Source: Planctomycetota bacterium
Lineage (GTDB): Bacteria > Planctomycetota > Phycisphaerae > Phycisphaerales > SM1A02
Direction of reading: 5' to 3'
Assembly: GCA_022568135.1 (NCBI GenBank)
Contig: JADFFQ010000043.1
Location: forward strand, 1-33,001
Length of the DNA: 33,001 nucleotides
Shown: positions 14,504 through 21,332 of the stretch, piece by piece
Layout of the letters: each line of letters begins with the position of its first letter
Position numbering within the stretch: position 1 is the first letter of the stretch
Program-made: the position numbers and the translations under genes
Notes under the pieces: model-generated
Databases searched by the model: none
Told to the model about the DNA's origin: nothing
What the model saw: the letters and a program-made list of their open reading frames with translations, nothing else

Positions 14504-14962
14504 ATGAGTAAGAGCTTCACGATCGGCGAGGTGGCGCGTCGGGCAGAGGTGCCGACCTCGACGGTGCGTTACTACGAACGTGCGGGTCTGCTTAGGCCGG
14601 CGGGTCGGACCGCGAGCAACTATCGGTTCTACGGCGAGGAATCGGTGGAGCGGCTTCGGTTCATCCGAACGGCCCAGGCGGCGGGGTTCACGCTTCAGGA
14701 CATCACCTCGCTGCTAGAGCTTCGCGATGGGACGGCGGTCCCGTGTCGGGAAGTGCAGGTGCTGATCGAGGCCCGGCTCGATGACGTGGCGAAGCAGTTG
14801 GAGGACCTCCAACACGTCCAGGAGGTTCTCCACGCCTCGCTGCACATCTGTCGCCAAGCCGAGGCGAAAGGCCGATGTGAGGTGATTGAGAATCTAAAAC
14901 TTACGTCGGCCACCCCAGCCTCTCGGACCGCGCGCCGCGGGAAAAAAATCAACAAAAGTTGA
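14504..14962 (+). CDS. merR: MerR, mercury-responsive transcription regulator
   Basis: A 152-residue MerR-family regulator. The N-terminal winged HTH reads FTIGEVARRAEVPTSTVRYY and ERAGLLRPAGRTASNYRFY. A dimerisation helix at about 82-115 leads to the effector region. Cys 81, Cys 116 and Cys 125 (AVPC, HIC and GRC) have spacings of 35 and 9 residues, identical to the Cys82/117/126 triad that binds Hg(II) in MerR of Tn501. This separates it from copper (CueR) and zinc/lead sensors. It lies in tandem upstream of the structural genes, with the operator immediately after its stop codon. By family knowledge it represses without mercury and untwists the promoter when Hg(II) binds. The lysine-rich tail is an extension. 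Confidence 0.93.
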   Translation: MSKSFTIGEVARRAEVPTSTVRYYERAGLLRPAGRTASNYRFYGEESVERLRFIRTAQAAGFTLQDITSLLELRDGTAVPCREVQVLIEARLDDVAKQLEDLQHVQEVLHASLHICRQAEAKGRCEVIENLKLTSATPASRTARRGKKINKS

Positions 14963-14967
14963 AATCT

Positions 14968-15008
14968 CCTTGAACGTTGAACCCCCGTTCAAGGCCGTTA
15001 TCTATTTA
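14968..15008 (+). promoter_or_regulatory. MerR-type operator/promoter of the mercury operon
   Basis: TTGAACCCCCGTTCAA at 14977-14992 is a 6-4-6 dyad nested within a larger 9-9-9 dyad (CCTTGAACG at 14968-14976, CGTTCAAGG at 14986-14994). TTGAAC at 14977-14982 can serve as the -35 box. TATTTA at 15003-15008 lies 20 bp downstream. A 19-20 bp spacer spanned by a dyad is the hallmark of MerR-family promoters. Transcription would enter the gene at 15082. Confidence 0.7.
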
Positions 15009-15081
15009 CAAGGGCCGAGGCTTCCGGCTCGAGGATGTTCCCGACCGCCCCGCCTCAGGTGCCCGGAATGGAGATGGCGCA

Positions 15082-15384
15082 ATGAAAATCAAAGTTCTCT
15101 ACTTCGAGGGCTGCCCGAACCACCGACCGGCCGTGGAGCTGGTGCGGACCGTGGCCGCCGAGCTCGGCGTCGATGCTGAGATTGCGGAAGTCGAGGTCAC
15201 CGATCAGGCTGATGCGCAGCGGCTGCGATTCCTCGGCTCCCCGACGATTCAGGTTGACGGCGTGGACATTGAACCGGAGGCCCGCACGCGCGCGGAGTTT
15301 GCGTTCACCTGCCGCCCCTACAAGGGCCAGGGGCTGCCTCCCCGGGAAATGGTCGAAGCGGCGCTGAAGGACGTAGCGCGATGA
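15082..15384 (+). CDS. Thioredoxin-fold protein of the mercury operon
   Basis: A 100-residue protein starting MKIKVLYFEGCPNHRPAVEL, the first strand and active-site turn of a thioredoxin/glutaredoxin fold. Only one Cys (Cys 11) is present in the usual CxxC position. The cis-proline strand follows (LGSPTIQVDGVDIEP), then a second Cys (FTCRPYKGQGLPP). Family members of this type are often next to merR or merB genes; they may pass electrons or carry thiol-bound mercury. ATG 15082 is chosen because GGAG (15070-15073) lies 8 nt upstream, while an upstream start would lie inside the operator. Its stop overlaps the next start (ATGA), so it is coupled to the merB fusion. Confidence 0.8.
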   Translation: MKIKVLYFEGCPNHRPAVELVRTVAAELGVDAEIAEVEVTDQADAQRLRFLGSPTIQVDGVDIEPEARTRAEFAFTCRPYKGQGLPPREMVEAALKDVAR

Positions 15385-16805
15385 GCCAAGCGGACCTACA
15401 TCGAGATTCAAGCGTACTGCGAGACGGCCTGTCCAAGGCGGTCGAGCTTGACGCCGACGTCCAGCGGGTCTGCGTTGAACTGTACCAACAGCTCGCGGGT
15501 GGAGATCCCGTCTCGCTGGAGAATCTGGCCTCGGCCTTGGGTCTATCCGTGTCCGAGGTGAAGCAGGCGCTGGGGACCTCGACGCTTGCGGCTGTGGAGT
15601 ACGACGAACGAGGACGCGTCGTTGGGTTCGGCGGACTCGCGCTCAACCCCACCCCTTATCGCTTCGAGCTTGGAGGCCGGACGCTGTACACGTGGTGCGC
15701 CTTGGACACCTTGTTCATTCCGCGCATCCTTAAGAAACGCGCGCGGGTGCTGGCCACCTGTCCCGTCAGTGGACGCCGCATTCGCCTGACGGTAGGCCCG
15801 GATAGGGTCGAGGAGTGCAAGCCCCACGACGCCTTCGTGTCCCTGGTCATGCCGGAAGCCTCGCAACTGAAGGGGCAACTCAGGAGCAGCTTCTGCTGCC
15901 ACGTTCACTTCCTTGCCTCGCAGGAGGCAGCGGATAACTGGCTTTCGCAGAACCACGGCGCCTTCATCCTCCCGGTGAAGGAAGCGTTCGAGGTAGCTCA
16001 GAGCATGACCGACCAGCGCTTCAAGGACACGCTCCCAGTGCAGACAATCGGCGTCGGAGCCGGTGCGACAGAGCCGCTAGAGACGGAGGCGAGCGGTTGT
16101 GGACCCTCGTGTGCGAGCGACATCTCAGAGGAACCAAGCCCGGGGCAGCGAGCAGGCCTCTGGGCGGCCGGAGGGTCCGTGGGGTCGGCGCTGTTGGCTT
16201 CAGCGTGCTGCTGGGTGCCGCTTGCTCTGCTCGCCTTTGGCGCCTCGGCAGCCGGCATATCGGCCGCCTTCGAGAAGACCCGGCCGCTGTTCCTTGGACT
16301 CGCGGCCGTGCTCCTCGGGACGGGTTTCTACCTGAATTACTTTCGAAAGCGCACCTCGGCCGAGTGTTCGAGCTGCGCCGCGCCCAGGCCGAAGCTCAGA
16401 CGCTTCAACCGGGCGACGCTCTGGGTCAGCACGGTTGTCGTGCTCGCTGTGGCGCTGTTCCCGCACTACGTTGCGTCATTGATTGCCAGGGGAAGCCCCG
16501 CGGTGGCGGCCCAGACCACCGCCACTGCCCCAACGACGACGCTTCGCATCGGAGGTATGACTTGCGATGGCTGCGCCGCCTTCGTTCAGCTTGCATTGAC
16601 CAAGGTGCCTGGTGTCCAAGGCGCATCAGTCAGCTATCCCCAGGGTCGAGCACTCATCACCCTGGATCCTGATTCCCCGGCGTCCAACGAATTCCTCATC
16701 AGTGCTGTTGAAAAGCTAGGCTACCAAGCCAGCGTCGCCGGTCTGTTGAGCCCTTTGGACGAAACAACCTCATCGACGGAGGACAGTGATGATGAAGTTC
16801 ATTGA
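15381..16805 (+). CDS. MerB-MerT-MerP fusion: organomercurial lyase, Hg transporter and HMA domain
   Basis: A 474-residue three-part protein. Residues 1-215 are MerB (alkylmercury lyase). They include a winged-helix-like N-terminal part, YTWCALDTLFIP with Cys 106 and Asp 109, and SSFCCHVHFLAS with Cys 172; these match Cys96, Asp99 and Cys159 of the E. coli plasmid enzyme that breaks the C-Hg bond. Residues about 258-367 resemble MerT. TM1 (259-293) has the adjacent Cys 276-277 pair (ACCWVPL), TM2 is 301-321, TM3 is 345-367, and a basic loop between TM2 and TM3 holds a second Cys pair (329, 332). Residues 385-455 are a MerP-like HMA domain with GMTCDGCA (Cys 395, 398). The positive loop places MerB in the cytoplasm and the HMA domain in the periplasm, as for the separate proteins. 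MerT-MerP fusions are known; fusion with MerB is the unusual part. Confidence 0.9.
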   Translation: MSQADLHRDSSVLRDGLSKAVELDADVQRVCVELYQQLAGGDPVSLENLASALGLSVSEVKQALGTSTLAAVEYDERGRVVGFGGLALNPTPYRFELGGRTLYTWCALDTLFIPRILKKRARVLATCPVSGRRIRLTVGPDRVEECKPHDAFVSLVMPEASQLKGQLRSSFCCHVHFLASQEAADNWLSQNHGAFILPVKEAFEVAQSMTDQRFKDTLPVQTIGVGAGATEPLETEASGCGPSCASDISEEPSPGQRAGLWAAGGSVGSALLASACCWVPLALLAFGASAAGISAAFEKTRPLFLGLAAVLLGTGFYLNYFRKRTSAECSSCAAPRPKLRRFNRATLWVSTVVVLAVALFPHYVASLIARGSPAVAAQTTATAPTTTLRIGGMTCDGCAAFVQLALTKVPGVQGASVSYPQGRALITLDPDSPASNEFLISAVEKLGYQASVAGLLSPLDETTSSTEDSDDEVH

Positions 16806-17601
16806 CACCCTTCTTGTGCTCGCTGTCAGCGTGGCTTTCACCGCCGCCCCGGCGCTGGCCGCAGTCGAGCGAGTCACCGTCTATGTTGACGGACTGGCGT
16901 GCCCGTTCTGTTCCTACAACATCGAGAAGCGGGTCAGGCCGCTCGATGGTGTAGCGCGAAAGGCCAAAATCGTCACCAGCCTGAAGGAAGGCTCAGCGAA
17001 GTTCCCGTGGAAGCCGGACGTGGCCTTCGATCCGGCGGCGGTTCGGAAGGCGATCCGCGAAGCGGGCTTCACGCCGCGTGAAATCTTTGTGAAGGCCACC
17101 GGCACGATTGAAGTCTCGGCAGAGCTCGACTCGCCGGCACCGCTTCGACTCGAAGACCCGAAGGCGAAGCTCGCGGTATCAGTGCGACCGGGCGAGCGAG
17201 CAGACCGTCGGGAATCCTGGGAAGCGATGAAGGATCTGGCAAGCGACACAACAAGCAAGCTCAGCGTTTGGGTCGAGGGTGAAGTCCTTTCAGACAGTGG
17301 CGACGCCTCCTGGGACCTTGTTCTCCACCGATGGGCTCCATCGGAGTTCGGGGCGGAGGTCATCGCGGAAGTGGACGACCTGACCTGCGAACAATGCTCG
17401 ACGCGCACGATGCGGGCTATCAAGGCGCTTGACGGCGTAATTCACGTGGAGGCGGATCATGAAACGGATCACGTCCACATTTGGACCAAGGCCAACTCGC
17501 CGGACTTGAGTCCGCTGCGCGAGGGAATTGAAACGCTCGGCTTCAAGGTCACTCGCATTGAGAAGGTCGATGCGGAAGGCGAGTACATGCGCAATGAATA
17601 G
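16789..17601 (+). CDS. Periplasmic protein with two heavy-metal-associated domains
   Basis: A 270-residue exported protein. Residues 1-25 are a signal peptide ending APALAA. The first HMA-like domain has VYVDGLACPFCSYNIEKRV (Cys 38, Cys 41), the second VDDLTCEQCSTRTMRAIKAL (Cys 200, Cys 203) near the C-terminus. Between them lies a beta-rich linker of about 100 residues (SVRPGERADRRESWEAMKDL onward). CxxC-type HMA domains bind Hg(II) or Cu(I) and hand it on by thiol exchange. GGAGGA at 16778-16783 serves the start at 16789; GTG 16786 and ATG 16792 are alternatives. It overlaps the fusion gene by 17 bp. I infer a periplasmic mercury relay working with the HMA domain of the fusion. Confidence 0.82.
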   Translation: MMKFIDTLLVLAVSVAFTAAPALAAVERVTVYVDGLACPFCSYNIEKRVRPLDGVARKAKIVTSLKEGSAKFPWKPDVAFDPAAVRKAIREAGFTPREIFVKATGTIEVSAELDSPAPLRLEDPKAKLAVSVRPGERADRRESWEAMKDLASDTTSKLSVWVEGEVLSDSGDASWDLVLHRWAPSEFGAEVIAEVDDLTCEQCSTRTMRAIKALDGVIHVEADHETDHVHIWTKANSPDLSPLREGIETLGFKVTRIEKVDAEGEYMRNE

Positions 17602-18592
17602 CTCACGCGGGCTCATCGGCATCTCATTGCTTATGCCCGTGCTTGCGTCCTGCGCGGACTCCCGCCCGGTGCCGACCATAACCGCTACCTGGGAAGCAAC
17701 GATTCAACATGAGACGATGCGTGAAGCGCTCGGGGTGGCGGTCGTTGGCCAGATTCTCTTGGTGAGTGATCCTCAAGCTGGCGCGATTCACCGATTTGAC
17801 CTCGCCGAGACGAACCCCGGCGACATGCTTGAGAGTTGGTCGTTACAGGTTCAGCGCCCGATGCACGTCGCCGCCGGCGCCCAGGGGCAGCTCTTTGGGG
17901 CCGATTACCTGAGCGATCAGATTGTGGTCTTTGGCGACGATGGGTCGGTCGTTCTTCGCATTGGCGGGCACGGTTCACAGCCGGGCCAGTTCGACGCGCC
18001 GGCCGGCGTGGCGATCGCCGACGACGGCTCGATCTACGTCGCCGACTTCAACAACCATCGCGTGCAACGGTTCGATGCAACCGGCGGGTTTGAACGGTCG
18101 TGGGGCCAGGAAGGCCACGAGCCTGGGCAGCTCTACTACCCAACCGACGTTGCCCTGGGGCCGGAGGGTCGCGTCTACATTGCGGACGCCTACAACCACC
18201 GGATTCAGGTGTTCACCCAAGACGGTGATTACATCACCGCGTGGGGACGCCAAGGAAACGCCGCAGGAGAGTTCGACGTGGCGATCGGTATCGGCATTGA
18301 CGGAAAAGGTCGCGTCTATGTCGCCGATCAGTTCAACCATCGCATCCAAGTGTTCAGTTCACGGGGCGAGTTCCTCGGCGGTTGGGGCCAATCGGGCGCC
18401 GGTCCCGGGCAGTTCGACCGGCCGAGCGATGTCGCGTTCGATGAAGCAGGCCGCGCGTATGTCGCCGACTTCGGCAACGCCCGCGTCCAGGTGTTCACCG
18501 TTCATCAGATCACTACTCACACAATAAAGGGGGCTGCAACATGGCCAGGAAGACGACCCGTTCGATCGTCGCTGGGCCGCTGGTGGTACTGA
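17594..18592 (+). CDS. NHL-repeat lipoprotein of the mercury operon
   Basis: A 332-residue protein. The N-terminus MNSSRGLIGISLLMPVLASC carries a lipobox (LASC, Cys 20). From residue about 40 it is a beta-propeller of NHL repeats, with blocks IGGHGSQPGQFDAPAGVAIA, WGQEGHEPGQLYYPTDVALG, WGRQGNAAGEF and WGQSGAGPGQFDRPSDVAF, each followed by a V-x-V/I-A-D-x-x-N-x-R-V/I-Q-V/R-F strand. NHL propellers bind proteins or small ligands; this one may scaffold envelope components. ATG 17594 overlaps the previous stop by 8 bp and its own end overlaps the next gene by 52 bp. No metal-binding motif was noticed, so its link to mercury rests on operon position. Confidence 0.82.
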   Translation: MNSSRGLIGISLLMPVLASCADSRPVPTITATWEATIQHETMREALGVAVVGQILLVSDPQAGAIHRFDLAETNPGDMLESWSLQVQRPMHVAAGAQGQLFGADYLSDQIVVFGDDGSVVLRIGGHGSQPGQFDAPAGVAIADDGSIYVADFNNHRVQRFDATGGFERSWGQEGHEPGQLYYPTDVALGPEGRVYIADAYNHRIQVFTQDGDYITAWGRQGNAAGEFDVAIGIGIDGKGRVYVADQFNHRIQVFSSRGEFLGGWGQSGAGPGQFDRPSDVAFDEAGRAYVADFGNARVQVFTVHQITTHTIKGAATWPGRRPVRSSLGRWWY

Positions 18593-19374
18593 CCGCCCTT
18601 GGCGGGCTGTCCACCGCGACGCACGCTGCGGGACTACACACCAATGTCGCGCTGACTCCGCCGTTGGACGGAACGATCATCCGCACGCAGTGGCGCTATA
18701 CCCGCCTCTTCAACGACCCCACGCTGCTTGACCGAGAGGTCCACTTGAGCGTTCAGCCGATCACGTTTGTACACGGCCTCACGGCGGATCTGGCGCTCAT
18801 CGGAACCGTCCCGATCATTCATCGCAAGATCGAGTTTGGCTCCGGTGCGACCAAAACGGACACTGGCATCGGCGACATACCGCTGCTGGCTAAGTACCGC
18901 TTTTATGCGAACGACAAACCCCAACAAACCACACGCTGGGCGGTCATCGGCGGCGCGGAACTGCCGACCTTCGACGATCCGTTCTCCAGTGAGAGCTTCG
19001 ACCCGATCATCGGCACCGTCTGGACGCATCAGCGGCTTGACTGGTGGATCGACTGGGATGTGCTGTACAAGGTCAACACGGCCGGCGGCATTGCCGGTGA
19101 TGACGAACTGCGGGCCGACGCAGCGGCATCGCTGACGCTGCTAAGCGGTGAGAGCGAGACCCTAGGCCCGTGGACCCTGTACGCAATCGGCGAGATCAAC
19201 ACCAAATATATCACCGACGGAAGTGCCCAGGTCTTCGCATCGCCGGGCATACAGTTATTCACGTCTCGGTGGGTCGTGGAGGCGGGTGTGCAGCTGCCTA
19301 TCTATCAGGACATGAAGTCCCCACGACTTGAGACCGACTTCACGTTTGTGCTCAGCGTGCGGATCGTGTTCTGA
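18541..19374 (+). CDS. Outer-membrane beta-barrel protein (transporter-like)
   Basis: A 277-residue protein with a signal peptide (MARKTTRSIVAGPLVVLTAL, cleavage after ATHAA). Alternating amphipathic beta-strands follow (TIIRTQWRYTRLF, HLSVQPITFVHGLTADLALI, WAVIGGAELPTFDDPF, WTLYAIGEINTKYI, RWVVEAGVQLPIYQDM). The C-terminal strand LETDFTFVLSVRIVF ends in Phe, the usual signal for outer-membrane barrel insertion. It resembles the MetA-type outer-membrane transporter/porin families found with pollutant degradation and metal operons. AAAGGGGG precedes ATG 18541. As the last gene of the mercury operon it could form the outer-membrane part of an uptake or export route; the direction of transport cannot be inferred. 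Confidence 0.75.
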   Translation: MARKTTRSIVAGPLVVLTALGGLSTATHAAGLHTNVALTPPLDGTIIRTQWRYTRLFNDPTLLDREVHLSVQPITFVHGLTADLALIGTVPIIHRKIEFGSGATKTDTGIGDIPLLAKYRFYANDKPQQTTRWAVIGGAELPTFDDPFSSESFDPIIGTVWTHQRLDWWIDWDVLYKVNTAGGIAGDDELRADAAASLTLLSGESETLGPWTLYAIGEINTKYITDGSAQVFASPGIQLFTSRWVVEAGVQLPIYQDMKSPRLETDFTFVLSVRIVF

Positions 19375-19485
19375 CACCTCCGGCGCAAGCGCGGGCTGTG
19401 CGTCGCCTGCGGCTACGACCTCCGCCACGTGGATCATGCCGCCTGCCCGGAATGCGGGGCGGGGCCGAAGTCGGCAACTGCCTGA
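19375..19485 (+). pseudogene. Zinc-ribbon tail in frame after the barrel stop codon
   Basis: Directly after the barrel's TGA, in the same frame, 36 sense codons read HLRRKRGLCVACGYDLRHVD and AACPECGAGPKSATA up to TGA 19483-19485. The CVACGYDLR...CPECG pair is the C-terminal zinc ribbon of many small planctomycete membrane proteins. Most likely it is the surviving 3' end of a host gene cut by insertion of the mercury operon. A read-through extension is possible but less likely. Confidence 0.55.
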
Positions 19486-19509
19486 CTCGCCGCTTCGAAT
19501 AGTCCCGTC

Positions 19510-19803
19510 GTGAAGCGCCGTCTGATCAGCAGAGCGATCTTTCTGATCGTTGGCCTGACCGCCTGCACCACCGTGACCTGGAGTGGGTGGATGTGGCCTA
19601 TTCAGCCTCTACCTGAGTCCACGTCATTGAGGTTGAACGAGGAAGAACGTGTGTTTTACGCCAGCTTCCGCCGTCCGTATATGCGTCTCGGCTTCGTCCT
19701 CAACACCGTCTACTACACGAGTACCCTCTGGCTGGTCATCGGTGGGTCGTCCCTCTTGCGCCAGCGAGTCGTCCGCCGCACGACGCTGGCAGGGCGAGGC
19801 TGA
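19510..19803 (+). CDS. Small membrane protein, planctomycete type
   Basis: A 97-residue protein from a GTG start. The N-terminus MKRRLISRAIFLIVGLTACT is a membrane anchor. The middle (PESTSLRLNEEERVFYASFR) is soluble, and a second hydrophobic segment (YYTSTLWLVIGGSSLLRQR) precedes a basic end. It resembles a large group of short planctomycete membrane proteins that begin M-x-R-R-L and often end in a CGYDLR zinc ribbon; here the ribbon is missing at the C-terminus but an orphan ribbon lies just upstream. Function unknown. Confidence 0.55.
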   Translation: MKRRLISRAIFLIVGLTACTTVTWSGWMWPIQPLPESTSLRLNEEERVFYASFRRPYMRLGFVLNTVYYTSTLWLVIGGSSLLRQRVVRRTTLAGRG

Positions 19804-19990
19804 GGGATGACCCGCTACGCCACCAGCGTCTCACCGGCCGACGTTGCCGACCGGAATGCACCGCACCTGGCTTGGGCCGAGTTTTCGCCTCTCAATCATC
19901 CTGGACCTCTCAAGACCAGCCAAGAAGTGGCCGAGGGACCAATCGCGGATCGCGATTGGGCGACCGCGTTTATACCAACAGGAGAGTCAC

Positions 19991-20263
19991 ATGAAAACTC
20001 AAGAAATCAGCTTTGACCTGCGCCAGCAGGGCCAACCAATTGAGTATGCCGGTAGCACCAGAAACGTGTCGGACGGCTGCGAAGTACAGCTCGAAGCCGA
20101 TGGTGTGCAAATCTGCGCCAAGGTGGTGAAGACCTACGATGACCAGACCTTCGAAGGTGAGGTGACAGGCTTCCCAGGCAGCAACCTTGATAAACTCGGC
20201 GATCTGAGAATCGGGTCTCCTATCCGCTTCCAGGACCGCCATATCTTCCAGTGTGCCGCCTGA
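19991..20263 (+). CDS. Small uncharacterised protein
   Basis: A 90-residue soluble, mostly beta protein starting MKTQEISFDLRQQGQPIEYA, with VQLEADGVQICAKVVKTYDD and GSPIRFQDRHIFQCAA near the end. AGGAG (19980-19984) stands 6 nt before ATG 19991 and a strong terminator follows its stop, so it is a convincing single-gene unit. I do not recognise the family. The fold could be a small OB- or SH3-like barrel. Confidence 0.65.
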   Translation: MKTQEISFDLRQQGQPIEYAGSTRNVSDGCEVQLEADGVQICAKVVKTYDDQTFEGEVTGFPGSNLDKLGDLRIGSPIRFQDRHIFQCAA

Positions 20264-20293
20264 TCGGTTCGCCGCCCACCTTGGTCATCTACA

Positions 20294-20320
20294 GCCCGCC
20301 CCCCCGGCGGGCTTTTCTTT
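20294..20320 (+). terminator. Rho-independent terminator
   Basis: A perfect 7-bp stem GCCCGCC/GGCGGGC (20294-20300 and 20306-20312) with a 5-nt C-rich loop is followed by TTTTCTTT. It lies 30 bp after the stop of the 90-residue gene. Confidence 0.9.
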
Positions 20321-20495
20321 AGGACGGTTCCGATGTATCTGTCGCTGCCGACCCGGATGATCTGCTGGCCGTGGTAGCAATCTGGCCGGAGCGTTGGCGA
20401 TCGGCGCCGCGACCGTTCGGATGGGGGCAGCGAGATGGCTTGAGGTACAATACATGCCACAGGACAATATTCCCACAAGGACAGGAGGGCATGCC

Positions 20496-20708
20496 ATGGA
20501 AACTCGCGTCCGGTGTAAGCATTGTGCCGGTTGGATTCCCTCACCTGTCAGGTTCGGGGATATCGAAACGTTCGATGCTACTGCGTTGCATGGGAATAAG
20601 CTGCAATGCCCGTCTTGCGGTGAAAGGACTCCCTGCGACAAGGCGAACATGCGGGCGCGCTATGTTGGTGAAGGTGAGGAAGGCGGCTTCCTTGGTATTG
20701 AAACATAG
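20496..20708 (+). CDS. Small zinc-ribbon protein
   Basis: A 70-residue protein starting METRVRCKHCAGWI, with two CxxC pairs: CKHC at 7-10 and CPSC at 38-41. The distance between them (about 28 residues) and the surrounding glycines (GNKLQCPSCGERTPC) fit a treble-clef or zinc-ribbon fold that binds one Zn. AGGAGGG (20483-20489) lies 6 nt before ATG 20496. It stands alone between a terminator and the RRM gene. Function unknown; small ribbons often act as adaptor or nucleic-acid-binding proteins. Confidence 0.65.
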   Translation: METRVRCKHCAGWIPSPVRFGDIETFDATALHGNKLQCPSCGERTPCDKANMRARYVGEGEEGGFLGIET

Positions 20709-20858
20709 CGCAACCGAGTTTTTGCACCATATGCGCCGAGGTTCAAGACGGATTTGTATTGATAGTTGCGCCGCGGACCGGTGCATCCGCAACCTGACGT
20801 CGATCGATCCCGAGGATCCCGTCCGGTTTGTTCAAGCTTCTCGGGTGAGGCGTGAGCA

Positions 20859-21137
20859 ATGCTCAATATCTATGTAGGCAACCTTCCCCTTGACGTGAAC
20901 AAGTCACAGCTTCACGATCTGTTCAGCCAGTACGGCGAAGTGGAGCGTGTGAACCTCATCACCGATCGCGACACCGATCGGGCACGCGGCTTCTGTTTCG
21001 TCGAAATGCACGACGACAATGCGGGTCGGGCGGCGATCGAGGCCCTCAACGGTCATGAACTCGGCGGGCAACCGATCATCGTCAGCGAAGCGAGACCTCG
21101 CAAGTCGGGCAGCGGCGGTCAACGTCCGCGCGGGTAG
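20859..21137 (+). CDS. RNA-binding protein with a single RRM domain
   Basis: A 92-residue protein that is essentially one RNA recognition motif. RNP2 is LNIYVGNLP at residues 2-10 and RNP1 is RARGFCFVEM at about 42-51, with the beta-alpha-beta-beta-alpha-beta pattern complete through QPIIVSEARP. The short tail (RKSGSGGQRPRG) is glycine/arginine-rich, as in bacterial glycine-rich RRM proteins that bind single-stranded RNA and are often induced by cold. A dockerin-like module lies directly behind the stop codon, in another frame. Confidence 0.92.
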   Translation: MLNIYVGNLPLDVNKSQLHDLFSQYGEVERVNLITDRDTDRARGFCFVEMHDDNAGRAAIEALNGHELGGQPIIVSEARPRKSGSGGQRPRG

Positions 21138-21280
21138 CGAATCTCGCCGTCGCGGACATCTCCGGTGCGGCCAATGTGCCGGATGGGTGCGTCGATGCGT
21201 TCGACCTGGCGAAGCTGCTGGGCGAGTGGTGCTCGGTGGCTGGCGGCAACCCTTGCGGCACTTGCTTCCCCCCGCCATAA
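21137..21280 (+). pseudogene. Orphan dockerin-like C-terminal module
   Basis: The frame reads ANLAVADISGAANVPDGCVD and AFDLAKLLGEWCSVAGGNPC to TAA at 21278-21280. It is nearly identical to the end of the secreted NHL protein at 28433-29644 (ANLAVADISGAGSLPDGCVD). It begins at the stop codon of the RRM gene and has no start or body of its own. Like the copy near 29.5 kb it is followed by the small Cys-rich protein gene, so the two form one repeated segment. Confidence 0.65.
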
Positions 21281-21332
21281 GCGACGGGCTGCCGCACTCC
21301 AAGGTCAGCAGTGCCCTCGTTCCGTGCAACTT

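Noticed and set aside
14977..15081. Earlier start for the thioredoxin-fold gene
   Set aside because: It would begin inside the MerR operator dyad and lacks a ribosome site; ATG 15082 has GGAG at good spacing and the family's usual N-terminus.
14504..19374. merA (mercuric reductase)
   Set aside because: Searched for the flavoprotein signature and the C-terminal Cys-Cys; none was seen in the operon or elsewhere in the window.
19807..20016. 69-codon frame before the 90-residue gene
   Set aside because: It overlaps the ribosome site and start of the better-supported gene at 19991 and has no recognisable features.
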